A stretch of 64,000 bases of DNA. It comes from Paenarthrobacter nicotinovorans. GTDB taxonomy: Bacteria; Actinomycetota; Actinomycetes; Actinomycetales; Micrococcaceae. Below the pieces are notes generated by a model. The model worked only from the letters and a program-made list of their open reading frames with translations. It searched no databases and was not told where the DNA came from. The stretch spans positions 558,001 to 622,000 of the forward strand of contig NZ_CP089293.1 in the NCBI RefSeq assembly GCF_021919345.1, given 5' to 3'. A program made the translations under genes and the position numbers. Shown here piece by piece: positions 35,676 to 44,341 of this stretch (positions within the stretch are counted from its first letter, which is position 1; each line of letters opens with the position of its first letter).

Positions 35676-35763
35676 GACCCCTCATGCACCCGCCAGAGCC
35701 CATCTACCCTTGCTACCTTCCGGTCCTGGGGGAGTTCAACAGGATGACGCCACATGAGGGGCC
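35676..35763 (-). ncRNA. ffs: Signal recognition particle RNA, small bacterial type
   Basis: Read on the minus strand, the segment carries the SRP helix 8 core, with GACCGGAAGGTAGCAAGGGT holding the GGAA-type tetraloop side and the asymmetric loop, preceded by CCTGTTGAACTCCCCC. GGCCCCTCATG at the 5' end pairs with CATGAGGGGTC at the 3' end to close the rod. About 88 bases. The RNA binds Ffh for membrane targeting of proteins. The spot just upstream of dnaX is usual for this RNA in actinobacteria. End positions are estimates. Confidence 0.93.
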
Positions 35764-35770
35764 GTCGATA

Positions 35771-35800
35771 AGCTTACCCGAACTTGGTTCGGGGTTCGAA
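35771..35800 (-). promoter_or_regulatory. Candidate SRP RNA promoter with palindromic spacer
   Basis: On the minus strand TTCGAA (35800-35795) and TAAGCT (35776-35771) are spaced by 18 bases and end about 8 bases before the RNA. The spacer is filled by a palindrome, CCCGAAC-TTG-GTTCGGG (35777-35793, plus strand). The -35 match is weak. Confidence 0.4.
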
Positions 35801-35845
35801 TCGGTGCGGACGGCTGTGGATAACGCTCGACGGCGGGTGGTTGGG

Positions 35846-36169
35846 TCACCGCCAGCCGTTCACCGGCCACGTCATGAAGGCCGGTTCCTCGTAAGGGTGT
35901 GCCGCCCGCAGGGCCAGCACCACGCCGTCGAGCGCTGCCTCCTCAACCACGCACTCAACCCGGGTTTCGGGCACCTGCTCCTCGATGCCGACCGCTCCCA
36001 CGAAGGGCTGCGCGCCGGGCTGGGGAGTGAACCGGCCTGTGCCCGGGGACGTGTAGAAACAGTGGGAGTAGTCGCCTATCCGTCCCGCGCCGGCGTCGCC
36101 GATGGCCAGCAGGACCTCTTCGAGATGCGACTCGGGCACGTAGACCACCAAGGCATGAAGCTGCGTCAT
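35846..36169 (-). CDS. NIF3-insert-like protein (YqfO/CutA-like domain)
   Basis: 107 residues. GAGRIGDYSHCFYTSPGTGRF and the C-terminal AHPYEEPAF match the PII/CutA-like domain that is inserted in some NIF3-type metalloproteins; here it stands alone, with no metal-binding NIF3 halves. Such stand-alone forms may bind metal or a small ligand, but the role is unknown. The start is ATG 36169, with no strong ribosome site visible. It is not close enough to any gene to suggest an operon. Confidence 0.75.
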   Translation of the reverse strand: MTQLHALVVYVPESHLEEVLLAIGDAGAGRIGDYSHCFYTSPGTGRFTPQPGAQPFVGAVGIEEQVPETRVECVVEEAALDGVVLALRAAHPYEEPAFMTWPVNGWR

Positions 36170-36473
36170 GGGGACATCTTGTCAGCAAATTAGGCTACAA
36201 AGCGGTCTCAACCATTGCAAAAGAAGGGGTGGCAGCGGACCATGGGTATGTACACCGATTGGGGCAATCTCAAGGTTGTGAGCTGCGGGGCCTGGGGGCG
36301 AGGGGCCGGACCCGGTAGCTCAACGGTTGTGCCGCAAGAATGGGCGCGTTGGGGGCGTCCATTTTTCCGTTAAGCGGCGTGCTCCCCTGGCTGGGCAAAA
36401 GGGGCGATTCGGCCCGATTACACGATGCCGAAATTCTCAGGTACAGTAGTATCTGCTTTCGAATCGGAAGCAA
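36170..36473. other. Intergenic region before tRNA-Ser
   Basis: No gene that I can support. The tRNA promoter may be TTACAC (36418-36423) and TACAGT (36442-36447) with 18 bases between. The minus-strand frame 36270-36503 runs into the tRNA and is not a gene. Confidence 0.5.
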
Positions 36474-36558
36474 GGAGAATTCGCCTAGCGGCCTATGGCG
36501 CACGCCTGGAACGCGTGTTGGGTTAACGCCCTCGGGGGTTCAAATCCCCCATTCTCCG
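36474..36558 (+). tRNA. tRNA-Ser(GGA)
   Basis: 85 bases. The acceptor GGAGAAT pairs with ATTCTCC, discriminator G. The anticodon stem CACGC/GCGTG holds the loop CTGGAAC with anticodon GGA, reading UCC and UCU. A long variable arm, as in all serine tRNAs, is followed by the T arm GGGGGTTCAAATCCCCC. CCA is not encoded. A terminator follows. Confidence 0.96.
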
Positions 36559-36563
36559 CGTTT

Positions 36564-36588
36564 GGCCCCGGTCCACTGGACCGGGGCC
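36564..36588 (+). terminator. Terminator after tRNA-Ser
   Basis: 11-bp arms GGCCCCGGTCC and GGACCGGGGCC with a three-base loop, then TTTT. Confidence 0.92.
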
Positions 36589-36622
36589 TTTTGCGTTCCC
36601 TGGACACTGCGGCTGAGCCTGG

Positions 36623-37585
36623 CTAGCCTGCGTCCGCCTGTTGTTCGGCGTCCTGCTGCTGGGTTGCCGCCACGCGTTCCAGTACCTCGCGGCACGCTGC
36701 GGTGGCCGGGTGGATTCTGCCGGCTGTCCTGGTTGAGGTGAACACGGTCCGTTTCGGCAGGCCCGGGAGATCCAGGAGCTGGACCGTCCTGCTTCGCCCG
36801 GTCCAGACGAGGTCCGGCATGAGGGCCACGGCATTTCCGGACTCGATGAGCCGGATCTGCGCCTGGAGGTCGGCCGTTTCGTAGCGCACGTCCGGTTCGA
36901 AGCCTGCGGAGCGGCACGCCTGCTCGGCCCAGTGCCTTGAAGCGGCACCACGGGGTTCCATGACCCACGGCATCGAGGCCGTGTCGGCCAGGGTCGCAAC
37001 TGTTTCGCCGCCCAGCCCGACCGGGGGAGTGGCCAGCCGGATGGCATCGCTGGTCAGCGTGACCCGGTCCAGTCCGCTGTGGTGCGGCGCGGCATGGCCG
37101 GGGTATTGCTCGGCTACCACCAGATCGAAGTCGCGGGCCCACGTTTCGTAGAGGGCGGTCTCGGGCTCGCGCTGGGTCATTTCCACGCGCACTTCCGGGT
37201 ACTCCCGGCGCATAATGCTGAGGAAATCGGGCAGCAGCGCCAGTGCTGCGGACTGGAACACGGCCAGGCGCACGGTCCCGGTCACCATGGACAGGGATGC
37301 AGCGAGCTCGGTTTCCGCCCGTTCCAGGGTCTCCAGCAGCGCTGCGGTGTGTGCCACGAGGATCTCGGCCTGGGGCGTCAACTGGACCCGGCGGCCCGCC
37401 TTGCGCAGCAGTTCCACCCCGGCTTCCTTCTCCAAGAGCGTCAATTGCTGGGATACCGATGAAGGGCTGTATTGCATCGCGTCGGCGACCTCGGCCAGGG
37501 TCCCGCGGATCTTCAGCTCGTGCAGCAAACGCAGCCTGCGGACATCCAGCAAGGCGGCCTCCAAAGGTTCGGGATGGGTAATCAA
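36623..37585 (-). CDS. LysR family regulator, likely of putA
   Basis: 320 residues. The winged helix-turn-helix starts at LLDVRRLRLLHELKIRGTL, then VADAMQYSPSSVSQQLTLLE; this opening is typical of one actinobacterial LysR subgroup. The effector domain follows (GTVRLAVFQSAALALLP). It is divergent from putA with 90 bases between, so control of proline use is likely, with proline as a possible effector. The C-terminus is Gln/Ala rich. Confidence 0.9.
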   Translation of the reverse strand: MITHPEPLEAALLDVRRLRLLHELKIRGTLAEVADAMQYSPSSVSQQLTLLEKEAGVELLRKAGRRVQLTPQAEILVAHTAALLETLERAETELAASLSMVTGTVRLAVFQSAALALLPDFLSIMRREYPEVRVEMTQREPETALYETWARDFDLVVAEQYPGHAAPHHSGLDRVTLTSDAIRLATPPVGLGGETVATLADTASMPWVMEPRGAASRHWAEQACRSAGFEPDVRYETADLQAQIRLIESGNAVALMPDLVWTGRSRTVQLLDLPGLPKRTVFTSTRTAGRIHPATAACREVLERVAATQQQDAEQQADAG

Positions 37586-37594
37586 TATTCGTCA

Positions 37595-37610
37595 GAAAAG
37601 ATCGCTTTTC
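37595..37610. promoter_or_regulatory. Palindrome between lysR and putA
   Basis: GAAAAG, ATCG, CTTTTC: perfect 6-bp arms in the 90-base divergent gap. A candidate LysR binding site for control of both genes. Confidence 0.5.
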
Positions 37611-37675
37611 CTAATGAGATTGTAGATCCATACTGATGGAAACAAACAAACTTCTCCGTCTCAGAAGGAGCCCCC

Positions 37676-40600
37676 ATGACCAGCACCCTCCCGGATGCCA
37701 CCGCCCCGCGCACCGAGGAATCGGGGCAGTTCGATGCTCTGGCCCAGGAAGCCATTGCCTTGGTCCGCCACTGGTTGACTGAAGCCGGCAAGATCCCCGT
37801 GGACGTCTCCGCCCAGCGCCTCGCCGGCGTCCTGAAGGACCCGAACGGCCTTGACTTCACGGTTGGATTCGTCGACGGCGTCATCCGCCCCGAGGACCTG
37901 TCGGTCGCCGGCCGTAAACTCGCCGAGCTCGCCCCGAAGGTTCCCAAGTTCCTTCCCTGGTACATGCGCAGCGCTGTCCGGGTGGGTGGCGTCATGGCCC
38001 CGATCCTGCCACAAATTGTCATCCCGATCGCCCGCCGCGTGCTCCGCGAGATGGTGGGCCACTTGATCGTTGACGCCACCGACGCCAAGCTCGGTCCGGC
38101 CATCGCCAAGATCCGCCAGGACGGCGTGCACCTGAACGTGAACCTCCTCGGCGAAGCCGTCCTGGGCGAGCACGAAGCCCAGCGTCGTCTGGAAGGCACC
38201 CTGAAGCTGCTGGCCCGCGAGGACGTTGACTACGTCTCCATCAAGGAATCCTCCACAGTTGCTCCGCACTCCCCGTGGGCCTTCGACGAAGCCGTCGACC
38301 ACGTTGTTGAGAAGCTCACCCCCCTTTACCGCCTCGCAGCGTCCTTCCCCAAGCCCAAGTTCATCAACCTGGACATGGAGGAATACAAGGACCTCAGCAT
38401 GACCATCGCGGTGTTCAAGCGCATCCTGGACATGCCGGAGTTCAAGAACCTGGAAGCCGGCATTGTCCTCCAGGCCTACCTGCCTGACGCACTTGGTGCC
38501 ATGCAGGAACTGCAGGAGTGGGCCTCCGCCCGTCGCGCCGAAGGTGGCGCACCCATCAAGGTCCGCGTCGTCAAGGGTGCCAACCTCCCCATGGAGCAGG
38601 TTGAAGCCTCGCTGCACGACTGGCCGCTGGCTACCTGGGGCACCAAGCAGGACTCGGACACCAGCTACAAGAACGTCATCAACTACGCCCTCACCCCGGA
38701 GCGCGTTGACGCCGTCCGCATCGGCGTCGCCGGTCACAACCTCTTCGATGTTGCCTTCGCCTGGCTCCTGGCCAAGCAGCGCGGGGTTACCGAGGGCATC
38801 GAGTTCGAAATGCTCCTGGGCATGGCAACAGGCCAGGCCACCGCGGTCCGCAAGGATGTCGGCAGCCTTCTGCTCTACACACCGGTGGTCCACCCGGGCG
38901 AGTTCGACGTCGCCATCGCCTACCTGATCCGCCGCCTCGAAGAGGGTGCGAGCCAGGAAAACTTCATGTCCGCGGTCTTCGAACTCAGTGAAAATGAGAG
39001 TCTCTTCAAGCGCGAACAGCAGCGCTTCCTGAGCTCACTGGCCAACATGAAGAGTGAAGTTCCGGGGCCCAACCGCCAGCAGGACCGCCGCCTTCCGGCC
39101 GAACCCGCCCCCACCGAAGGCTTCCGCAACACCCCTGACACCGACCCGGCACTCCCGGCAAACCGTGCCTGGGGCCGCGACATCCTCAAGCGCATCCCGG
39201 GATCCACGGCCGGGAACAAGATCGTCGAATCCACCAAGGTTTCCGACGCCGCCGAACTCGAGCAGATCATTGCCTCCGCCGTTGACGCCGGGAAGGCCTG
39301 GGGCGCCCGTCCCGCCGCCGAGCGGGCAGCCATCCTGCACCGCGCCGGTGAAGTCCTTGAGGCCCGACGCGCCGAACTCCTGGAGGTCATGGCTTCCGAA
39401 ACCGGCAAGACCATCGACCAGGGCGACCCCGAGGTCAGCGAAGCAATCGACTTCGCGCACTACTACGCCGAGCGCGCCAAGGACCTGGAAACGGTCGACG
39501 GCGCCACATTCGTCCCAGCGAACCTCACCGTGGTGACACCACCGTGGAACTTCCCGGTGGCGATCCCCGCAGGCTCGACGCTCGCAGCGCTCGCCTCAGG
39601 TTCCGCCGTCGTGATCAAGCCTGCAAAGCAGGCCCGCCGGTCCGGTTCGGTCATGGTGGATGCGCTGTGGGAAGCCGGTGTACCGCGTGAAGTTCTGGCG
39701 CTGGTGCAGCTCGAAGAGCGTGAGCTGGGCACCCAGCTGGTCTCGCACCCGAGCGTTGACCGCGTGATCCTCACCGGTGGCTATGAAACCGCTGAGCTGT
39801 TCCGCTCCTTCCGCCAGGACCTGCCGCTGCTCGCCGAGACCTCCGGCAAGAACGCCATCATCGTCACCCCGAGCGCCGATCTTGACCTCGCAGCCAAGGA
39901 TGTCGTGTACTCGGCGTTCGGCCACGCGGGCCAGAAGTGCTCGGCCGCATCCCTGGTGATCCTGGTGGGCTCGGTCGCGAAGAGTGCCCGCTTCCACAAC
40001 CAGCTGATCGACGCCGCGCGCTCCCTGACCGTTGGCTACCCGGAGAATGCCACCACGCAGATGGGGCCGATCATCGAGCCCGCCAACGGCAAGCTCCTGA
40101 ACGCCCTCACCACCTTGGGCGACGGCGAAACCTGGGCCATCAAGCCCGAGCGCCTCGACGAGACCGGCCGCTTGTGGTCCCCGGGCATCCGTTCGGGCGT
40201 CAAGCGTGGCTCCTACTTCCACCTGACCGAGTTCTTCGGCCCTGTGCTGGGTGTCATGACCGCTGAAACCCTCGAAGAAGCCATCGCCATCCAGAACGAG
40301 ATCGAGTACGGCCTCACCGCCGGCCTGCACTCCCTGGACTCAGCTGAAATGGGTGTCTGGCTGGACAAGATCCAGGCCGGAAACCTGTACGTCAACCGCG
40401 GCATCACCGGTGCGATTGTGCAGCGCCAGCCGTTCGGTGGCTGGAAGAAGTCGGCCGTCGGTGCAGGAACCAAGGCAGGCGGACCGAACTACCTGATCGG
40501 GCTCGGCTCGTGGGTGCCAGCCGAGGCCAAGGGCCAGCGGGGCACCGTCCTTCAGGGTGCTGCTGCCCAGCTCCTCGCTGCAGCCAAGTCCGCTGACGTG

Positions 40601-41137
40601 ACCGCCGAGGAATACGAGACCCTCCAGCAGGCACTCTTCAGCGACGCCGCAGCCTGGGAATCCGAGTTCGGCACCTGCAAGGACGTCTCCGCACTGACCG
40701 CAGAGCGCAACGTCTTCCGTTACCGGTCCCTGCCCGTGACCATCCGCCTCTCCGAAGGCGAGCGGCTCGCTGAGCTGATCCGCGTTGTGGCAGCCGGTGC
40801 AGTGGCGGGCTCGAAGCTCACGGTGAGCTCCGCCGTCGCACTTCCTGACGCTGTGGTGACCGCTTTCGCCGGTCTGGGCGTCAACGTGCGGATCGAGGAC
40901 GACGCCGCGTGGCTGGGCCGTGCGGCCAACTTCGACGCCGGCCGGATCCGCTTGATCGGTGGCGACTTCGCCGCGCTGAGCGCAGCGATGGGTGGCCGTC
41001 CCGACGTCGCGGTGTACCACGGCGCCGTGACCCAGGCCGGACGGATCGAGATGCTGCCGTTCCTCCGCGAGCAGGCGGTGTCCATCACGGCCCACCGCTT
41101 CGGCACCCCGAACCACCTGTCGGATCACCTGATCTAG
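37676..41137 (+). CDS. putA: Bifunctional proline dehydrogenase / glutamate semialdehyde dehydrogenase
   Basis: 1153 residues. It converts proline to P5C with FAD, then to glutamate with NAD. The PRODH half (residues about 50-440) has YVSIKESS, RVVKGANLPMEQ and DSDTSYKN. The ALDH half (about 490-960) has TPPWNFPVAIPAG, the general-base Glu in LAETSGKNA and the catalytic Cys in GQKCSAAS. A C-terminal region of about 190 residues follows and helps close the substrate tunnel in relatives. There is no N-terminal ribbon-helix-helix DNA-binding domain, so unlike E. coli PutA it does not repress itself; the divergent LysR probably does the control. AGAAGGAG precedes the ATG. Confidence 0.97.
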   Translation: MTSTLPDATAPRTEESGQFDALAQEAIALVRHWLTEAGKIPVDVSAQRLAGVLKDPNGLDFTVGFVDGVIRPEDLSVAGRKLAELAPKVPKFLPWYMRSAVRVGGVMAPILPQIVIPIARRVLREMVGHLIVDATDAKLGPAIAKIRQDGVHLNVNLLGEAVLGEHEAQRRLEGTLKLLAREDVDYVSIKESSTVAPHSPWAFDEAVDHVVEKLTPLYRLAASFPKPKFINLDMEEYKDLSMTIAVFKRILDMPEFKNLEAGIVLQAYLPDALGAMQELQEWASARRAEGGAPIKVRVVKGANLPMEQVEASLHDWPLATWGTKQDSDTSYKNVINYALTPERVDAVRIGVAGHNLFDVAFAWLLAKQRGVTEGIEFEMLLGMATGQATAVRKDVGSLLLYTPVVHPGEFDVAIAYLIRRLEEGASQENFMSAVFELSENESLFKREQQRFLSSLANMKSEVPGPNRQQDRRLPAEPAPTEGFRNTPDTDPALPANRAWGRDILKRIPGSTAGNKIVESTKVSDAAELEQIIASAVDAGKAWGARPAAERAAILHRAGEVLEARRAELLEVMASETGKTIDQGDPEVSEAIDFAHYYAERAKDLETVDGATFVPANLTVVTPPWNFPVAIPAGSTLAALASGSAVVIKPAKQARRSGSVMVDALWEAGVPREVLALVQLEERELGTQLVSHPSVDRVILTGGYETAELFRSFRQDLPLLAETSGKNAIIVTPSADLDLAAKDVVYSAFGHAGQKCSAASLVILVGSVAKSARFHNQLIDAARSLTVGYPENATTQMGPIIEPANGKLLNALTTLGDGETWAIKPERLDETGRLWSPGIRSGVKRGSYFHLTEFFGPVLGVMTAETLEEAIAIQNEIEYGLTAGLHSLDSAEMGVWLDKIQAGNLYVNRGITGAIVQRQPFGGWKKSAVGAGTKAGGPNYLIGLGSWVPAEAKGQRGTVLQGAAAQLLAAAKSADVTAEEYETLQQALFSDAAAWESEFGTCKDVSALTAERNVFRYRSLPVTIRLSEGERLAELIRVVAAGAVAGSKLTVSSAVALPDAVVTAFAGLGVNVRIEDDAAWLGRAANFDAGRIRLIGGDFAALSAAMGGRPDVAVYHGAVTQAGRIEMLPFLREQAVSITAHRFGTPNHLSDHLI

Positions 41138-41148
41138 TTCAGGTGCCG

Positions 41149-41288
41149 AGGGGTGAGCTCTCGGCACAACAAATGCCCGTAAAATGCCAAAAGCCAACCC
41201 CTCGGCGAACCCCACACAAGGTGAGGTCCGCTGAGGGGTTGGCTTTCGGCATTTCGCGGAGTCCCCAAAAGGGTGAGAGCTCGCCCCT
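41149..41288. repeat. Nested palindrome after putA
   Basis: Two inverted pairs, one inside the other: 14-bp outer arms (41149-41162 and 41275-41288, one mismatch) and 26-bp inner arms (41182-41207 and 41229-41254, two mismatches; inner arm contains AGCCAACCCCTC). The whole gap between the convergent putA and oxygenase genes is symmetric. It could be a two-way terminator or a repeat element of larger size. Confidence 0.8.
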
Positions 41289-41296
41289 GGGTGATG

Positions 41297-42217
41297 TCAG
41301 GCGGCGTAGCCGAGACGTTGCAGTCTTTGCCGCGCCGCCTGTTCGCTGGGGCCGTGTGATCCCAGAGCGAGCCGGACCATGCCCAGCACCACCCTCGCCG
41401 CCGTGATGACCGGCAGCGGGACGAAGCCCAGCCGGGCTCGCTGGAGCCCCAGCAGTTCCCTGTACTTCGGTTCAAGGCTTGCGACGGCGGCCGCAAACAG
41501 TATGCGGTACCCGGGTTTGAGGAGTGGGCTCAAAGGAGGGTGCCGAATGAACGAGACGGTCTCTGCCAGGCGGTCGTCCGCCCGAAGGATGCCGGAGGCG
41601 TACCAACCCTCCAGCTCGTCACGGACCTGCGATTCGGTGAGCGGCGGATCCTGAACGCCTATGAGTCGGCCTGCCGCAGCCCATTCGCGGACGTAGGCGT
41701 CGGCCCCGCCCGGGATGGCAGCACCCCAAATGCGGTTGGCCGTGAGGAACGAGTCGGCGTAGGTGACGTGGACCCAGCGGAGGAGTTCGGGATCATTGGC
41801 CGCGTACGGTCGTTGGACGCCGAGCCCGTCCACATAGGTCCCGCGGACGCGTTCGTGGATCCGGCGCACCACGGCGGTTGCGGACTCGGCCGCTTCGGTG
41901 GATCCGTAGGTCACGGTGAAGATCCACCGGACCGTGTTAGCCAGGCGACCCAAGGGGTCCTTCTGGAAACCCGAGTGCTCATACACTCCGGCCAGCGCGC
42001 CGGGGTGGAGGGCCTGCATCAGCAGGACCCGGATGCCTGCCACGATGGTGGCGACGTGGCCGTGAACCGCCCAGACGGCCGAGCCCGGGAGGTGATATCC
42101 GGCGTCGTTCCCTTCCGCCAGGCGCGGCACCCACTCAGGCGGCGTCCCCGACGTGCCGGTGAACGTGCGCTGCAATTCGTGGCGGTACTCAGTGAGGTAA
42201 TTCCTCATGCATCCCAT
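41297..42217 (-). CDS. Oxygenase MpaB family protein (DUF2236)
   Basis: 306 residues. DUF2236 signatures are seen: PGSAVWAVHGHVATIVAGIR, LLMQALHPGALAGVYEHSGF, DPLGRLANT, VHVTYADSFLTAN and IRHPPLSPLLKPGYRI, with the His residues that form the heme site in the family. MpaB/latex-clearing relatives are heme oxygenases; the substrate here is unknown. No signal peptide. ATG 42217 is used; ATG 42208 is a possible alternative. Confidence 0.88.
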   Translation of the reverse strand: MGCMRNYLTEYRHELQRTFTGTSGTPPEWVPRLAEGNDAGYHLPGSAVWAVHGHVATIVAGIRVLLMQALHPGALAGVYEHSGFQKDPLGRLANTVRWIFTVTYGSTEAAESATAVVRRIHERVRGTYVDGLGVQRPYAANDPELLRWVHVTYADSFLTANRIWGAAIPGGADAYVREWAAAGRLIGVQDPPLTESQVRDELEGWYASGILRADDRLAETVSFIRHPPLSPLLKPGYRILFAAAVASLEPKYRELLGLQRARLGFVPLPVITAARVVLGMVRLALGSHGPSEQAARQRLQRLGYAA

Positions 42218-42247
42218 GAGACCGCAGATTCGCCAGACCGTACAGAG

Positions 42248-42312
42248 GGAGTTTCTGTACAGCTAATGCCCTTATGAAGGGCTCATAAGGGCATTAGCTG
42301 TACAAAAACTCC
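42248..42312. repeat. 30-bp arm palindrome after the DHA2 transporter gene
   Basis: 30-bp arms (42248-42277 and 42283-42312) with one mismatch and a five-base loop. The arm core is TACAGCTAATGCCCTTATGA. It starts three bases after the transporter stop and lies 30 bases upstream of the oxygenase start, so it would end transporter transcription and could also affect the oxygenase. Confidence 0.9.
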
Positions 42313-42315
42313 GGG

Positions 42316-43758
42316 TTAGGGGCGGACGCGACGACGGGAAGGCGCTGCGGCCACCAGCAGGGCGGCAATTGCGACGGCGGCACTCAGGATAAGTCCCGGA
42401 CGGTACTGTTCCAGCATGGCTTGGGCGCTGACTGTTCCCGCGGCCTGGCCGTGACCGCTGACCAATGCGGTGGTGATGGCGAGGACCAGCGCCGCCCCAA
42501 CCTGGGTGCTCGTTTGGATCAGGCCCGCGGCGAGTCCCTGTTCGGAGTCCTTGATCCCGGCTGTGGCCTGGACGTTGATGGAAGGGAAGGCCAGGGCAAA
42601 GCCGACGCCCAGCAGGACCACTGAGGGCAGGATGTCCAGGGCGTAGTTCGGAGTTGTGCCCACGCGGAGGAAGAGGACGTAACCCAGGCCGAGGGCGGTA
42701 AGGCCGGTGAGGATCAGCTGCGTGGCCCCGAACTTTTCAATGAGCCGGTCCGCAAACGGTGCGCTGGTGGCCACCAGAAGGCCGGCCGGCAGCAGGGCCA
42801 GCGCCATACCCAACGGTGTCCAGCCGAGGACGGACTGCAGGAACATGGTGACGATGAACTGGAAGCTCAGGTAGGACCCGAACAGTCCCACGGCGCTGAG
42901 GTTGGCCCTTGCTACCCAGCCCTCCTTCAGGATGCCGAAACGGATCAGCGGATGCTTGACCTTGTTTTCAATGATTGCAAAGGCTGCCAGCACGGCGACA
43001 GAAACTGTGAACCCGGCGATTGTTGCCACAGATCCCCAGCCCTGCTCCGGTGCTGAAACCAAGGTGTACACAAGGCCGAGCATGCCCAGTGCCAGCGTCA
43101 CCGCACCCCAGATGTCGTGTCCGCTGTTTTCGGCGGACGGCTTGTCCTTGGGGATGAATTTGATCCCCAGCAGGACCACGACGACGGCGATCGGGACGGA
43201 GACCAGGAAGGTCCAGCGCCAGCTGAGGCTGGTCATCAGGCCGCCGACCACCAGTCCCAGCGAGAATCCGCTGGCTCCGAACGTTGTGAAGATGGACAGC
43301 GCCTTGTTGCGCTCGCGTCCTTCGGCAAAGTTTGTGGTGATGATCGAGAATCCGGTAGGTGCGGTGAAGGCCGCTGCGAGACCCTTCACGAAACGCGTGG
43401 CGATCAGGACGGCGGGGTCGTCCACCAGGCCGCCAAGGAGCGACGCTGCTGCGAACACCGTCAAGGCGATGAGGAAGATTCGACGGCGGCCCAGCAGGTC
43501 CGCGAGGCGGCCACCAAGGAGCAGCAGGCTGCCGTAACCAAGGACGTAGGCAGAGACGATCCACTGCAGCGAATCGGTTCCGAGGTGGAGTTCTTGTCCG
43601 ATGGATGGAAGCGCGACGCCGACCATGGATACGTCCAGCCCGTCCAAGGCCAGGACGGTGCAGACGACCATCAACAGGAGCCATTGGGCCCGGGTCCAGC
43701 GAACAGCTGAAACCAAGGGCGGCTCGGCAGAGGTTTTGAGGGTGGTGGGTGAGGTCAT
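42316..43758 (-). CDS. MFS transporter, DHA2 (drug:H+) family
   Basis: 480 residues with about 14 membrane helices. Motif D1/A features are present: ALDGLDVSMVGVALPSIG in the first helix, GGRLADLLGRRRIFL in loop 2-3 and GLVVGGLMTSLSWRWTFL (motif C region). DHA2 pumps expel drugs or toxic compounds with protons. It is divergent from a MarR gene, and palindromes lie between them, so substrate-induced expression is likely. Confidence 0.93.
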   Translation of the reverse strand: MTSPTTLKTSAEPPLVSAVRWTRAQWLLLMVVCTVLALDGLDVSMVGVALPSIGQELHLGTDSLQWIVSAYVLGYGSLLLLGGRLADLLGRRRIFLIALTVFAAASLLGGLVDDPAVLIATRFVKGLAAAFTAPTGFSIITTNFAEGRERNKALSIFTTFGASGFSLGLVVGGLMTSLSWRWTFLVSVPIAVVVVLLGIKFIPKDKPSAENSGHDIWGAVTLALGMLGLVYTLVSAPEQGWGSVATIAGFTVSVAVLAAFAIIENKVKHPLIRFGILKEGWVARANLSAVGLFGSYLSFQFIVTMFLQSVLGWTPLGMALALLPAGLLVATSAPFADRLIEKFGATQLILTGLTALGLGYVLFLRVGTTPNYALDILPSVVLLGVGFALAFPSINVQATAGIKDSEQGLAAGLIQTSTQVGAALVLAITTALVSGHGQAAGTVSAQAMLEQYRPGLILSAAVAIAALLVAAAPSRRRVRP

Positions 43759-43770
43759 GCGATCAATCTA

Positions 43771-43819
43771 TATGACGTGTCATTCAATGACAAGGAATAT
43801 GACGCGGAATCTTATGACG
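43771..43819. promoter_or_regulatory. Operator region between MFS and marR genes
   Basis: TGTCATTCAATGACA (43778-43792) is a perfect 15-bp palindrome. TATGACG occurs three times in direct order at 43771, 43798 and 43813. Both are between the divergent genes, as expected for MarR binding sites. Confidence 0.65.
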
Positions 43820-43854
43820 TGGATTTTAAGTGGTTCATGAACTAGAATCGGGGC

Positions 43855-44247
43855 ATGGCAACGACGCGTGACCGCCAGCTGGAAGACCGTGAACTGGTCG
43901 AGCAGTGGCGCGACATCCAGAGCTCCTACTTCCGAACCGCAGGAGCAATCGACCGCGCCCTGGAAGCCAAATTCGACATCGGCCTCAATGAGTTCGAAAT
44001 CCTTGACCTCGTGGCCGAGAGCGAAGAGTCGTCGTGCCGCATGAAGTCCCTGGGGGAGCGGACCCCCATGACGCAAAGTGCTGTCTCCAAAGTGGTGGAC
44101 CGCTTGGAAAAGGCGGGCTTGGTGTCCCGGCAGACCTGCGAAGAGGACCGCCGCTCGCTGTTCCTGGAACTTACCGAGGCGGGCCGTGCGCTCCACTCCA
44201 CCGCTGCCGTCGAGCACCGCGCGCTGCTCAAGGAAAACCTGGGCTGA
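43855..44247 (+). CDS. MarR family regulator of the MFS gene
   Basis: 130 residues, slightly short for MarR. The winged helix reads MKSLGERTPMTQSAVSKVVD, RLEKAGLVSRQ, and the wing TCEEDRRSLFLELTEAG. Divergent from the DHA2 gene, with palindromes in between; probably a repressor released by a pump substrate. No Cys is placed as in OhrR. Confidence 0.9.
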   Translation: MATTRDRQLEDRELVEQWRDIQSSYFRTAGAIDRALEAKFDIGLNEFEILDLVAESEESSCRMKSLGERTPMTQSAVSKVVDRLEKAGLVSRQTCEEDRRSLFLELTEAGRALHSTAAVEHRALLKENLG

Positions 44248-44341
44248 TCCGGCCTCGGGCAAACCCCGGGCGTCCCGACGGGGCTCCGTCAGTGGAACAT
44301 TGACACTCGAAAACTTAGGCCCGTTTACACGTACCATCCTC

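Noticed and set aside
35788..35802. T-loop-like GGTTCGAATC as a tRNA or tRNA remnant
   Set aside because: No acceptor, D or anticodon arms fit around it; it lies in the ffs promoter region.
37661..38893. 410-aa minus-strand frame
   Set aside because: Antisense to putA; GC-codon mirror effect.
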